Translations under genes and position numbers: made by a program
Shown here: positions 17,201 through 23,246 of the stretch, one piece after another
How positions within the stretch are numbered: the stretch's first letter is position 1
How the letters are laid out: every line of letters begins with the position of its first letter
Notes under the pieces: generated by a model
Seen by the model: the letters and a program-made list of their open reading frames with translations, nothing else
Told to the model about the DNA's origin: nothing
The model's database searches: none
Origin: an uncultured bacterium
GTDB taxonomy: Bacteria; Vulcanimicrobiota; Xenobia; Xenobiales; Xenobiaceae
DNA length: 26,250 nucleotides
Direction: 5' to 3'
NCBI GenBank assembly: GCA_934636825.1
Contig: CAKUBG010000032.1
Span: forward strand, 1 to 26,250

Positions 17201-17620
17201 CGTCAATATTACGCCGACGATTATTCTGAGCGTATTGCTCAATTAGTCGATAGTCTTAAAGAGCTTGATGCTACACATCCTCTGATTATTAGCTTGGAAG
17301 CCGAAGCCAAAGCTAAGGAAGAAGCTGAAGCCAAAGCTAAGGAAGAAGCCGAAGCCAAAGCTAAGGAAGAAGCCGAAGCCAAGGCTAAAGAAGAAGCTGA
17401 AGCCAAAGCTAAAGAAGAAGCCGAAGCCAAAGCTAAGGAAGAGGCTGAAGCCAAGGCTAAAGAAGAAGCTGAAGCCAAAGCTAAAGAAGAAGCTGAAGCC
17501 AAAGCTAAAGAAGAAGCTGAAGCCAAAGCTAAAGAAGAAGCTGAAGCTAAAGCTAAAAAAGAGCCTAAAGCCAAGGGAAAAGGCAAGTCCGGCGGTAAGA
17601 AAAAGAAGGGCAAGAAATAG
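11237..17620 (+). CDS. Giant tetratricopeptide-repeat protein (2127 residues)
   Basis: A protein-interaction scaffold by fold; specific function unknown. Part 1, residues about 1-690, is some 20 canonical 34-residue TPRs (for example YFNLSQAYQKMGNFVGASKA). Part 2, about 690-810, is a variable, Gln/Ala-rich linker interrupted by one more TPR. Part 3, about 850-1015, is further TPRs. Part 4, residues 1016-1876, is 21 repeats averaging exactly 41 residues with consensus RLY..W at the start and G.Y.EAI in the middle. Part 5, about 1877-2020, returns to TPR-like helices. Part 6 is a charged helix of ten EAKAKEEA units plus one degenerate unit, ending in KGKGKSGGKKKKGKK. There is no signal peptide or TM segment, so it is probably cytosolic, or surface-attached by an unseen route. 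The ATG at 11237 is preceded by MAELSAS-type sequence immediately before the first helix; GAGGG is 13 nt upstream. It is monocistronic, with its own terminator at 17646-17700. The Lys-rich tail could bind nucleic acid or anionic polymers (inference). Confidence 0.9.
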   Translation: MAELSASNLQKYQTMVKLHPHDAEAFFQLGREYQIAGNIGEAVKAFQQVLHLQPNHALAYLHRGLLFAKNAELKGALEDLEQAVRFDPHVLNVFTDPVYLAFYRKEVKEALTAFERPVALNPNDGYAHYQLGRANRLLGRPEIALKHLNKAVDVNPRLWEAREQAGLIYSQLGQNKMAIINLRKATEDNPRSAESHYQLGLIYEKENQTVPAIKQFEAAHALDAKCTRYLFSLGRINMKAGRYKQAMVQFQKTLNIEPNNAEGYLSLARCCKEVYRPDLAMQMYEKTVSLNPEYTEAWSEYGQIAFQLGNWPKAVEAIGKALELDPGDYESYFNLSQAYQKMGNFVGASKALTQAIQLNPRDSYSFYNLGLVSEKMENIDDAIKAFSQAVELQPRNSQFHVSLGKCYVKRRDGEKAIDELKVAVEINPNDVEAQTILASVYRKFGQSDKAIQVYQRILELSPDNLDIYYEIGMAYLELNEPKYALFGFNKVLKVKPNDARSLRAVGRTYLQKLNNYVVAVDFLKRALDAKPDYEEALVDLGEAYIKLDQADMALEQYDKACKLNPNNVDIRCRYASVLSKVGKPAEALRVIQAVMAAYPEAVAPRVTRAQIAMASGDLVEALDQYQRLVLIAPKNSTFWLEAARLQEKLGYIEEAKKSYSKVLKFIPEHPEATEHLENLFAVSDVDKSDERVAAVEMKQVEETAKPKSNLPQELAKYVKEDMEKGTANVSSVLSAQEIFSQGVIAQATGRLEEARSLFMQAIVRDPEYYPAYLQTAISLINSGDMENGRGLLEKGRTLAVDASDEGLTKMFDTELVKLKQAEQVAVQTAAPQPVRAQQVDQQIPATDSSVAPVQKAERHIDSANVAGEVADLIDMGSDFLELGHYERARQRLSQALKLDAQNLKAITLLGDCYFAENNTAKARECWEKANSISFTEPTSRKLISVYIQADQTNLAVDVLLKLQEMAEDKAPIAAEIGNLLMKNMASTEETGDLAAAQDVLFKLRSMQPDNALVSRELVRLYHERADKEEQAGKFEAAISIFVEQFDQELDQEDAKKSIQRLYSLRSSKAEEEGNYELAVASLSKLAASRFASDNIADEITRLYVDWAASYEADGNYAEALSLFDKLLETYPGNKTAESEISRLVQDWAQEQLSSGQYEQAIKIYKNYAKRSFAEPIDKSIVAVYSRWSEEMVEDGMYSDADKLLHHLAKEQPDNAQVAEYIVNLSVRWSRYLESENKFDEAVKIVRQTLNEYPSAQACVDELVKLYESKTKELAADGRYEDAIKAYRGLASECKSSEHIANEHIARLYSAWLNSLEQDGCYEEAISVAKHWAASVADDQEVREQVSRLYKSWAENYENNGSYSEAISCLSKLAKLQPEEVSIKAEIERLYSYWVDVKENADDFAGAIIACEHHYNHDPEHTASLDNIKRLYGCWIRYEEALGAYSDAIDIVRQFRNRFPDLAETNEYERRIALTWADELAQSGEYEEAIKVVDELVGDIGASDELQVKLRSLHYRWADALAFEDHIQAAAAVLDSLAKREPGLQEIRKRKFTIFSNKAKASEKDGDYVGAVTIMRRFNQLDPDFEAGVAEIIRIYKLWSESEEKAGHYAEAVQQLAKLQNFAPEAEGLEGCFLDVYKKWSDSFVEQAAYREAIDVMAGILNYLPKSVEATEQIVELYTQWARTLLQNDRYESAVAICCECEDHYSAKGNIEGCKIETYDRWAQSLEKQYETRQAIEVLRKLLAAAPDFAGAKDRLSAQLVVLGTQFEEASSIEDALQAFLEAFNLNQNEKAKIGLHNCYSQLAELARFDDAPALAIERYEEALKYKPDDENIVNKLEELRLDLADKQVREGDLEEALASYKAQLAIEPGNIRAKEAVLQVFKINSEDPKEAKPFGYIDFYRSLASGKPDSFALQILLAQAYTVVDKLPLAIVCLRRALRLGAGLEVVSQMAEDYVKIGKPDASIRLIEQIVSEEKAGADLMAKLIELYRQYYADDYSERIAQLVDSLKELDATHPLIISLEAEAKAKEEAEAKAKEEAEAKAKEEAEAKAKEEAEAKAKEEAEAKAKEEAEAKAKEEAEAKAKEEAEAKAKEEAEAKAKEEAEAKAKKEPKAKGKGKSGGKKKKGKK
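14282..16864 (+). repeat. Array of 21 TPR-like protein repeats with 41-residue period
   Basis: Residues 1016-1876 align as 21 units of 40-42 residues: the first units of the series begin at residue 1016 and the last at 1836, exactly 20 x 41 apart. Typical unit starts are ITRLYVDWAASYEADGNYAEA, VSRLYKSWAENYENNGSYSEA and IVELYTQWARTLLQNDRYESA (shown in part). Most units keep a Tyr and Trp in the first helix and Y.EA in the second. Canonical TPRs are 34 residues, so this is a distinct subclass. Confidence 0.85.
17303..17566 (+). repeat. 24-bp tandem repeat, 11 units, encoding EAKAKEEA
   Basis: Units start every 24 nt from 17303 (17303, 17327 ... 17543). Ten encode EAKAKEEA; the last encodes EAKAKKEP. 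They differ only at silent positions (GCC/GCT, AAG/AAA, GAA/GAG). Glu-Lys i/i+4 spacing predicts a stable single alpha helix, as in ER/K helices or TolA domain II. Unit number may vary between strains. Confidence 0.95.
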
Positions 17621-17645
17621 TTCATCTTTTGAATGGACGCTATAA

Positions 17646-17700
17646 GGTTGGGAAGTTTTTGGGCAACGGGATAAGTGCAAAAAGCTTCCCAATCTTTTTT
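17646..17700 (+). terminator. Intrinsic terminator of the TPR gene
   Basis: GGTTGGGAAG then TTTTT (17646-17660) pairs with AAAAAGC then TTCCCAATC (17679-17694), with one G-T pair and a bulge, followed by TTTTTT (17695-17700). It lies 26 nt past the stop codon. Confidence 0.85.
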
Positions 17701-17817
17701 GTTCACATGTATACTTCTTTTGTTGGCAAGATATTTTTTTTCAGAAGCGAAAATATAAGCGGTTTGGGATTTTTGTCAGTCTTTGAGCCAGTTTTTCGAT
17801 AGGAGAGTTTTTGAGTT

Positions 17818-18333
17818 ATGGTAGCAGAAGAAGTTGCAAAAAACGAAGTCAAAGAAGTGGCTGAGGGCGCCTCAAAAGAGCTTACTTCTCAGGAACAGTT
17901 CAGCTTAGATGTATTGAAAAAGGCTGCCTCTATCGCTTCGGAAGCAGGTTTGCAAAGTCAGCTTGAGATTGAATATATGCATCTTTTTATAGGTGTAAAG
18001 TTTGATAATGAGCGTTTGCAAGGTGTTATTGTCCGCGACAAGACCATCAATCACAATATGCCTGTGCTGGGGATTTTCTCTCCTTGTATGAAAGTTAAAA
18101 GAGCTGAGATTGCCGACAGATTGCCCGAGCTCTCTTATCGTTTGCTTAGAGCTAACGAGCGTATCAATTTTGCCAGTTATGCTTTAATTGAAAATGAGGA
18201 AGATATTATGGTTATAGCTTCCTTCGAGACTTTATTAGAAGAAGTTACTCCTAAGGCTTTCCGCGCTGGTGTGATGGCTGTAGCTTTGGCAGCCGATTTG
18301 TTTGAAGAAAAGCTTGGCAAAGATGAATTTTAA
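17818..18333 (+). CDS. Small YbjN-like / secretion-chaperone-fold protein
   Basis: 171 residues, no signal peptide or TM segment. After an acidic, Ala-rich N-terminus (about 1-27), the body alternates strands and helices. The C-terminal half (LPELSYRLLRANERINFASYALIENEEDIMVIASFETLLEEVTPKAFRAGVMAVALAADLFEEKL, in part) resembles YbjN-domain proteins, whose fold is shared with type III secretion chaperones: a strand pair, then a long C-terminal helix with E..F..A...VA..AD. The match is by pattern only. ATG at 17818 has AGGAGAG about 10 nt upstream. Its last codons overlap the asparaginase gene, which suggests coupled translation. Function unknown. Confidence 0.75.
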   Translation: MVAEEVAKNEVKEVAEGASKELTSQEQFSLDVLKKAASIASEAGLQSQLEIEYMHLFIGVKFDNERLQGVIVRDKTINHNMPVLGIFSPCMKVKRAEIADRLPELSYRLLRANERINFASYALIENEEDIMVIASFETLLEEVTPKAFRAGVMAVALAADLFEEKLGKDEF

Positions 18334-19432
18334 GTCGTTCTCTCGTCTAAGTGTTGTAATTTTTCTTCTGGCTTTGTGCTTAACTTTAAGCACCCAGGCC
18401 GGGACTATGCCCAGAGTACTTATTTTAGGTACCGGTGGCACTATTGCCGGTGCTTCTAACGGTAACTCTGCCACCGGCTATTCGGCTGCCAAGCTGGGAG
18501 TACAAGAAATTGTGGCCAGTTTGCCGGGCGTTCAGCAACTTAAAGTCCATTTGGAAATGGAACAAACAGCTAATATATCCAGTCAAAATATGAATTTTGC
18601 GGTTTGGAAGATTTTAGCTGAGCGCATTCAGAAAGCTGTCAAAAACAATGAGGCCGATGCTTTTGTCATTACTCACGGAACTGACACTTTAGAAGAAACG
18701 GCATTTTTCCTCGATCAGGTATTGCAAATAAACAATCCTGTAGTTTTAGTAGGCTCTACTCGTCCTGCTGATAGTATTTCCGCCGATGGCCCGAAAAATT
18801 TGCTTAATGCCATCAGAACCGCTGTAGATATCGACTCTTTTGGTCGCGGAGTTTTGGTTTGTTACAATGAGAGAATTTTTAGCGCTCGCTATGCTACGAA
18901 GGCCTCTACTTGGAACTTGGACACTTTTAAAGCTTCTATGGGTGGCCCAATAGGCTTTGTAGACGATCTTCGAGCTCATTACTTTGTAGGCAGCGAGCCC
19001 AGGCTAAAAAGTCCTGTCTCTGTAGATATATCCAAACTTAAAGACTTACCCAAGGTAGATATTATATCAATGTACGCCGGGGCCTCTGCTGAAGCTATTA
19101 TAGCTAGCGTAAAATCTGGAGCTAAAGGTATTGTCATAGCCGGAGTAGGTGACGGCAATATGCCTGATGAGTGTTTAGCAGCTTGTCGTCAAGCTTCTCA
19201 AAAAGGTATTATTGTAGTTCGCTCTACGCGTATATCTGAAAATTATGTCCATCGTGATCATGAATTCAAAGATAGTGACTATGGAACTTATGCGTCTTAT
19301 GACTTAACTCCTCAGAAAGCTCGTATTATGACTCAACTTTTAATTGCTGCTGGAATTAAAGATACTGATAAGATTCAAGCTGCTTTTATGGGCGATCATC
19401 CCGGTCCTATGCGTTATATTGACGAAGACTAA
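18323..19432 (+). CDS. Periplasmic L-asparaginase (type II)
   Basis: Hydrolyses L-asparagine, often also glutamine, to the acid and ammonia outside the cytosol. The 369-residue product begins with a signal peptide (basic MNFKSFSR, hydrophobic VVIFLLALCLTLS, likely cleavage after TQA). Mature sequence has VLILGTGGTIAGAS with the nucleophile Thr40, QTANISSQNM (substrate-binding Ser/Gln), ITHGTDTLEE with Thr120-Asp121, GSTRPADSISADGPKN and RYATKAST with Lys190; together these are the full catalytic set of the type I/II asparaginase fold. I chose ATG 18323, which overlaps the previous stop by 11 nt and gives a clean signal peptide; a TTG at 18302 would add seven residues. Translation is probably coupled to the upstream gene, as its own ribosome site is weak. 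Confidence 0.93.
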   Translation: MNFKSFSRLSVVIFLLALCLTLSTQAGTMPRVLILGTGGTIAGASNGNSATGYSAAKLGVQEIVASLPGVQQLKVHLEMEQTANISSQNMNFAVWKILAERIQKAVKNNEADAFVITHGTDTLEETAFFLDQVLQINNPVVLVGSTRPADSISADGPKNLLNAIRTAVDIDSFGRGVLVCYNERIFSARYATKASTWNLDTFKASMGGPIGFVDDLRAHYFVGSEPRLKSPVSVDISKLKDLPKVDIISMYAGASAEAIIASVKSGAKGIVIAGVGDGNMPDECLAACRQASQKGIIVVRSTRISENYVHRDHEFKDSDYGTYASYDLTPQKARIMTQLLIAAGIKDTDKIQAAFMGDHPGPMRYIDED

Positions 19433-19449
19433 CGTCTATTCTTTTGGTT

Positions 19450-19493
19450 GGGCTCCACTTAGCTCGTTTAGAGCTTGGTGTGGGCCCTTTTTT
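19450..19493 (+). terminator. Intrinsic terminator after asparaginase
   Basis: GGGCTCCACTTAGCTC (19450-19465) pairs with GAGCTTGGTGTGGGCCC (19471-19487) with minor mismatches, followed by six Ts (19488-19493). The serine acetyltransferase begins only 11 nt later, so read-through or a promoter within the hairpin region must supply that gene. Confidence 0.85.
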
Positions 19494-19504
19494 GAGGTTA
19501 GGTC

Positions 19505-20365
19505 ATGACTTTATCCAGAACAGAAATTCTCACTCCTTTGCAAAAAGTTGCCAAAAAATTGATGAAGCGCAGCAATCCTGAGACCCAAGAGAGCAGCTAT
19601 GCAGGCTTAAAAGAGCAACTTGTGGAGGCTATTCGCTATTTACGGGCCGCTATGTATCCTGAAGTTTTTGAAGTTTGTTCCGAATGTGGCGGATTAGCTA
19701 TCAGCCATACGGAATTTTGTTTACAAAGAGCTTTCTATGAATTAAAGCAGGCCTTAAATCGTCTTATGGAAATAGGGCAAGCGGAGTCTGTGGCTCTTGA
19801 GGTTATCAAGGTTTTACCGCAAATAAGAGATATGCTTGATACCGACATTCAAGCTGCCTACGAAGGCGATCCGGCTGCTAAAAGCAATCACGAAATTATG
19901 TTGGCTTATCCAAGTTTTGAAGCTATCAGCATTTATCGTATAGCTCATGCTCTTTATAAGCTAAAAGTGCCTATTCTGCCTCGCATTATGACCGAATACG
20001 CTCACCAAAATACCGGCATCGATATTCATCCTGGAGCTAGCATAGATAAGTATTTTTTTATAGATCACGGCACCGGAGTTGTCATAGGAGAAACTACAGT
20101 TATCGGTCATCATGTAAAACTTTACCAAGGTGTAACATTAGGCGCTAAAAGTTTTGAATTAGGCCCGGACGGTCATCCGGTTAAGGGAATAAATCGCCAT
20201 CCTCACATAGGCAATCATGTAGTTATCTACGCTGGAGCTACTATCTTAGGAGGTGAAACTCACATTGGAGATCGCTGTGTTATTGGAGGTAACGTTTGGT
20301 TAACTCATTCAGTTGACGAAGGCAAAACGGTAATCGCCGCACATTGTAAGGCCAATCAAAACTAA
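19505..20365 (+). CDS. cysE: Serine O-acetyltransferase
   Basis: Makes O-acetylserine from serine and acetyl-CoA, the first step of cysteine synthesis. The C-terminal left-handed beta helix is plain: hexapeptide repeats from NTGIDIHPGASIDKYFFID through HIGDRCVIGGNVWLTHSV. Catalytic Asp187-His188 sit in FIDHGTGVVIGET, and His232 in NRHPHIG. The longer loop after GVTLGAKS (FELGPDGHPVKGI) is the form seen in Bacteroides-type serine acetyltransferases rather than E. coli CysE. The N-terminal half is helical and holds an unusual CSECGGLAISHTEFC stretch, a possible metal-binding Cys trio. The protein has 286 residues. ATG at 19505 has GAGG 8 nt upstream. It stands alone, with a terminator just before it and no cysK nearby. 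The symbol is by function. Confidence 0.9.
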   Translation: MTLSRTEILTPLQKVAKKLMKRSNPETQESSYAGLKEQLVEAIRYLRAAMYPEVFEVCSECGGLAISHTEFCLQRAFYELKQALNRLMEIGQAESVALEVIKVLPQIRDMLDTDIQAAYEGDPAAKSNHEIMLAYPSFEAISIYRIAHALYKLKVPILPRIMTEYAHQNTGIDIHPGASIDKYFFIDHGTGVVIGETTVIGHHVKLYQGVTLGAKSFELGPDGHPVKGINRHPHIGNHVVIYAGATILGGETHIGDRCVIGGNVWLTHSVDEGKTVIAAHCKANQN

Positions 20366-20432
20366 AAAATAGCGTATATTGACGAAAATGGAAAATAAAT
20401 CAACTTTCTTGTCAATTTGTTAACTTTAAAGG

Positions 20433-20461
20433 TGCACATCTGAGCGTTTTAAGTGTATAAT
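20433..20461 (+). promoter_or_regulatory. Sigma-70-type promoter for the nucleotidase
   Basis: A perfect -10 TATAAT (20456-20461) with a TGCACA -35 (20433-20438, 4 of 6 matches) and 17-nt spacing. It would give a leader of about 120 nt containing a hairpin: AGCTC+GAAG (20515-20523) with CTTC (20534-20537) and GAGCT (20541-20545). Confidence 0.55.
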
Positions 20462-20589
20462 AATCGGAAATAAGTTTCCGCTAATCATGTGCTTTCTCGT
20501 TTCGAAGCAAAAGTAGCTCGAAGTCGAATTTCGCTTCGCGGAGCTGCCAGTTTTGTTTAGTGCAGAATGAATAAAAAGGGGTTGTAGCT

Positions 20590-22158
20590 GTGGAAATTCA
20601 AGGCTTTTCATCCGGCAGTATCAATAATATAAGCGGTATGTACACCAAGGGTGCGTCCGCTGTAGCTCCAAAGAAAGAGAACGAGGCTGCTTCTGCCAAT
20701 GTAACCGATCAGGTTTCTATCAATTCTCAGGAAAAACAGGAAGGCACCGTCTCTTTGCGTCTTCTTCATATCAACGACTTGCATGGCGCTGTCGTAGACG
20801 AGAAGGGTGTAGGCGGTTTAGCCAAAGCTGCTACGGTTTTCAGGCAGGAGAAAGCTTCTGCTCCCGGTGAGGTACTCACTCTCAATACCGGCGACTTGGC
20901 TGAAGGCAGCATGATTTCTTACCTTACTAAGGGTAGCGTTGTGGCTGACGGTTTGGCTTCTATTGGTTTCGATGCTGTTGAGCCTGGCAACCACGACTTT
21001 GCTTGGGGACAGCAAGATTTACAGAACATGTTGGCTGATACCAAGGCTCCCGTTCTTAATGCCAGCATAGTTAACAATGCCGATGGCAGTACTTATGGCG
21101 AACCTTTCATGATCAAAGATGTGGGTGGCGTCAAAATTGGTATGGTTGGCCTCGATGTAGAGAATATGTCTCGCTACGTAAGTGACGAGAAACTCGAAGG
21201 TCTTACTTTCAGATCTTCGGCCGATACTCTCAAAGAATACATACCTAAGATGAAAGAGGCCGGTGCCGATGTGATTATGGTTCTTTCTCACGTCGGTTTC
21301 GATGAAGATAAAGAAATCGCCAAACAATTCCCTGAAATCGATGTTATTGTCGGTGGTCACAGTCATACCGAATTGCCGGAAGGTCACTACGAAGGCAATA
21401 CTTTGATCGTCCAGTCCGGTACCAAGGGCAAATTTGTTGGCGAAGTAGATTTAAGCCTTGATTTAGCTACTAAGAAAATTGCCAGTGCTCAGGCCCGTCT
21501 GATTCCTGTTGATGAAAATGTCGCTCCCGACCCTGAAGTATCTTCAATTATCGAAACTGCTGCTGCTGGTGTAGAGCATATCGGTTCCAAAGTTATGGGC
21601 CAAGCTTCTGAAGATTTAGGATTCTCCTACTGGGAAGCTGCCAAGATCAACCAAATTTACGTCGATTCTCTGCGTGAGGCCAGTGGCGCCGATATCGGTT
21701 TCGTCAGTTCTCGCAGCCCTCGCGGTGGAGTTAGCGCCGGTGAAGTCACTTACGAAGATCTGTTCAATGCTTGCCCTCACACAGAAGAGGACACTATTCT
21801 CATTGATAAAGTACCTGGCAGGAACATCCTCAGAGAGATGGAAGCTCGTGTCAAAGATGACGGTCGTGGTCCGTGCACTCCTTCCGGTTTCAGCTACACC
21901 TATGATGTCAGCAAGCCCGAAGGGCAGCGTATTGTCGACGTGAGAATGGCTGATGGCAGTAAGTTCGATCCCGATCGTGAATATAGCGTAGCTACTACTA
22001 TTTCTATGTCTCGTAAGCCCAACTTCAAAGATTTGGGTGGCATGAGAAGTTTAGGCTCCAGCCAGGAGATGTTTATGAATTACTTCTCAGCTCACGAGGG
22101 TCCTTGGAAGAACGATCCCGACAACCGTGTTGTCAAGCTCGGTGCCGATAACAAATAG
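20590..22158 (+). CDS. 5'-nucleotidase/UshA-family metallophosphatase
   Basis: A binuclear-metal phosphoesterase with the two-domain architecture of bacterial 5'-nucleotidases (UshA). Metal and catalytic motifs are intact over 522 residues: HINDLHG (D63, H65), TGD (D102), GNHDFAWG (N134, H135), VLSHVG (H234) and GGHSHTE (H257, H259). The C-terminal substrate domain runs from about 345, with ADIGFVSSRSPRGGVSAGEVTYEDLFNACP and a nucleoside-stacking region. Family members are normally exported, but the first 55 residues here are polar and Ser/Asn/Ala-rich (SSGSINNISGMYTKG; TDQVSINSQEKQ) with no signal peptide. GTG at 20590 has AAGGGG 8 nt upstream. No upstream start would add a signal sequence. 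It may be cytosolic or use another export route. Substrate (nucleotides, UDP-sugars or 2',3'-cyclic nucleotides) undetermined. Confidence 0.92.
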   Translation: MEIQGFSSGSINNISGMYTKGASAVAPKKENEAASANVTDQVSINSQEKQEGTVSLRLLHINDLHGAVVDEKGVGGLAKAATVFRQEKASAPGEVLTLNTGDLAEGSMISYLTKGSVVADGLASIGFDAVEPGNHDFAWGQQDLQNMLADTKAPVLNASIVNNADGSTYGEPFMIKDVGGVKIGMVGLDVENMSRYVSDEKLEGLTFRSSADTLKEYIPKMKEAGADVIMVLSHVGFDEDKEIAKQFPEIDVIVGGHSHTELPEGHYEGNTLIVQSGTKGKFVGEVDLSLDLATKKIASAQARLIPVDENVAPDPEVSSIIETAAAGVEHIGSKVMGQASEDLGFSYWEAAKINQIYVDSLREASGADIGFVSSRSPRGGVSAGEVTYEDLFNACPHTEEDTILIDKVPGRNILREMEARVKDDGRGPCTPSGFSYTYDVSKPEGQRIVDVRMADGSKFDPDREYSVATTISMSRKPNFKDLGGMRSLGSSQEMFMNYFSAHEGPWKNDPDNRVVKLGADNK

Positions 22159-22180
22159 TTTTCCTCTCTAGGCGAGAGGT

Positions 22181-22220
22181 ACCCCTTTGGTTAAGGTTAA
22201 CTGAAGGGGTTTATTTTTTT
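22181..22220 (+). terminator. Intrinsic terminator after the nucleotidase
   Basis: ACCCCTT (22181-22187) pairs with AAGGGGT (22204-22210) around a GTT/AAC inner stem, followed by TTATTTTTTT. Confidence 0.85.
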
Positions 22221-22309
22221 CTGTAGTAGAACCAAGCGCGGCATTTTTTGACAAAAAGTTGTTTTTTGCCCGCGTTTTCCGATTTTGAATTGTGTGATAG
22301 GGAGACTTT

Positions 22310-22354
22310 ATGAAGTTTTCCCTGTTTTCGTTTTTTTTGTGCAACTATGAATAA
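22310..22354 (+). CDS. Possible 14-residue leader peptide overlapping the HAD gene
   Basis: GGGAG at 22300-22304, 5 nt before ATG at 22310, gives MKFSLFSFFLCNYE then TAA. The stop (22352-22354) overlaps the start of the HAD gene (ATG 22347), which has no ribosome site of its own. The reading passes through a run of eight Ts (22331-22338). Either this is a leader that couples translation, or the tract allows a frame change that fuses it to the HAD protein. Confidence 0.4.
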   Translation: MKFSLFSFFLCNYE

Positions 22355-23168
22355 AAAAACTTTTCCTTATAAAGCAATCTTTTCCGATATGGATTTGACC
22401 TTGCTCCGCTCTAACGGAAAAATCTCCAAATTAGGAGCTCATGTTTTAAATTTGGCTTTGCGAGATGGTATAAAGGTTTGCTTAGTATCTGCTCGTCATC
22501 CTCAAGGAATTGAGCCTTTTTTCTCTTATTTTGATAAGCGTTTGCCTTACGTCGGTTACAATGGAGCTTTGGCTGTAGACGAAGAAGGCAATATTATACA
22601 TAATTACACTATTCCTATCGAACAAGCTCGTTGTATGCTCCAAGTCGCTAAAGAGAGTGGTATTCCCGGAGCTATGATGATGTATACTCCGGAGCATTGG
22701 TTTGTAGAGGATATAAAAAACCAATATGTTCAGCGTGAGATAGAATATATGGGACACGAACCTGAGGCTGTCAACTTAGAAGAAGTTCTCAATTCAGGTT
22801 TGGAGCCTAACAAATTTTTGTTCTTTAGCGATCCTGAACATAGCAAAAATGTAGAAAATGTTTTTATGAGCTCTTCCCAAGGGCTCCATGTTTGCCGCTC
22901 TAGCCTTTGGAGCGTAGATATTATGCCCAGCGGTATCAATAAATCTGTCGGAGTGGAAGCCATGCTTACTCACTTCGGGCTTAGTGCTGAAGAGGCTATC
23001 GCTTTTGGCGACAGTCCCAATGATATTGAAATGTTGAAGAGCGTCGGTTTAGGCGTCGCTATGGGAAACGCTGCTTCGGAAGTAAAGGAAGCCGCTGCGG
23101 TTACTGTTTCTACTAATGATGAAGACGGATTAGGTCACTTTTTGATTGACTATATGGATTATCATTAA
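22347..23168 (+). CDS. HAD superfamily hydrolase, Cof/HAD-IIB type
   Basis: A magnesium-dependent phosphatase of the Cof subfamily, which acts on small phosphorylated metabolites such as sugar phosphates or flavin nucleotides. All four HAD motifs are present in the 273 residues: I FSDMDLTLL (nucleophile D14, acid D16), II LVSAR (S48), III K199 in GINKSVG, and IV FGDSPNDIEML (D222, D226). The C2-type cap lies between motifs II and III, from YNGALAVDEEGNII to about 190. Length is typical of Cof proteins. The ATG at 22347 has no ribosome site but overlaps the end of a possible leader ORF. In-frame upstream sequence has a TGA at 22311 and no other start. Ends in a 20-bp bidirectional terminator. 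Confidence 0.92.
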   Translation: MNKKTFPYKAIFSDMDLTLLRSNGKISKLGAHVLNLALRDGIKVCLVSARHPQGIEPFFSYFDKRLPYVGYNGALAVDEEGNIIHNYTIPIEQARCMLQVAKESGIPGAMMMYTPEHWFVEDIKNQYVQREIEYMGHEPEAVNLEEVLNSGLEPNKFLFFSDPEHSKNVENVFMSSSQGLHVCRSSLWSVDIMPSGINKSVGVEAMLTHFGLSAEEAIAFGDSPNDIEMLKSVGLGVAMGNAASEVKEAAAVTVSTNDEDGLGHFLIDYMDYH

Positions 23169-23211
23169 AAAATAAATGTGCCCGACAGGAACTGTCGGGC
23201 ACATTTATTTT
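23169..23211. terminator. Bidirectional terminator between convergent genes
   Basis: A perfect 20-bp inverted repeat (23169-23188 with 23192-23211) around a GAA loop, with a CTGTCGGGC core and A/T-rich feet that supply a U tract in both directions. It serves the HAD gene and the leftward symporter. Confidence 0.95.
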
Positions 23212-23246
23212 ATGCCGTTATTAGGCGGTTATAGTGCCTTTTTTCA

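Noticed and set aside
17239..17706. Two long minus-strand ORFs across the 24-bp repeat, rich in Leu/Ala/Ser or Phe/Ser
   Set aside because: They are antisense shadows of the repeat: any frame of a 24-bp unit without stops stays open. The plus-strand frame continues a real TPR protein.
22248..22276. TTGACA at 22248 as the promoter of the HAD gene
   Set aside because: No acceptable -10 at 16-18 nt; the sequence there is CGCGTT.
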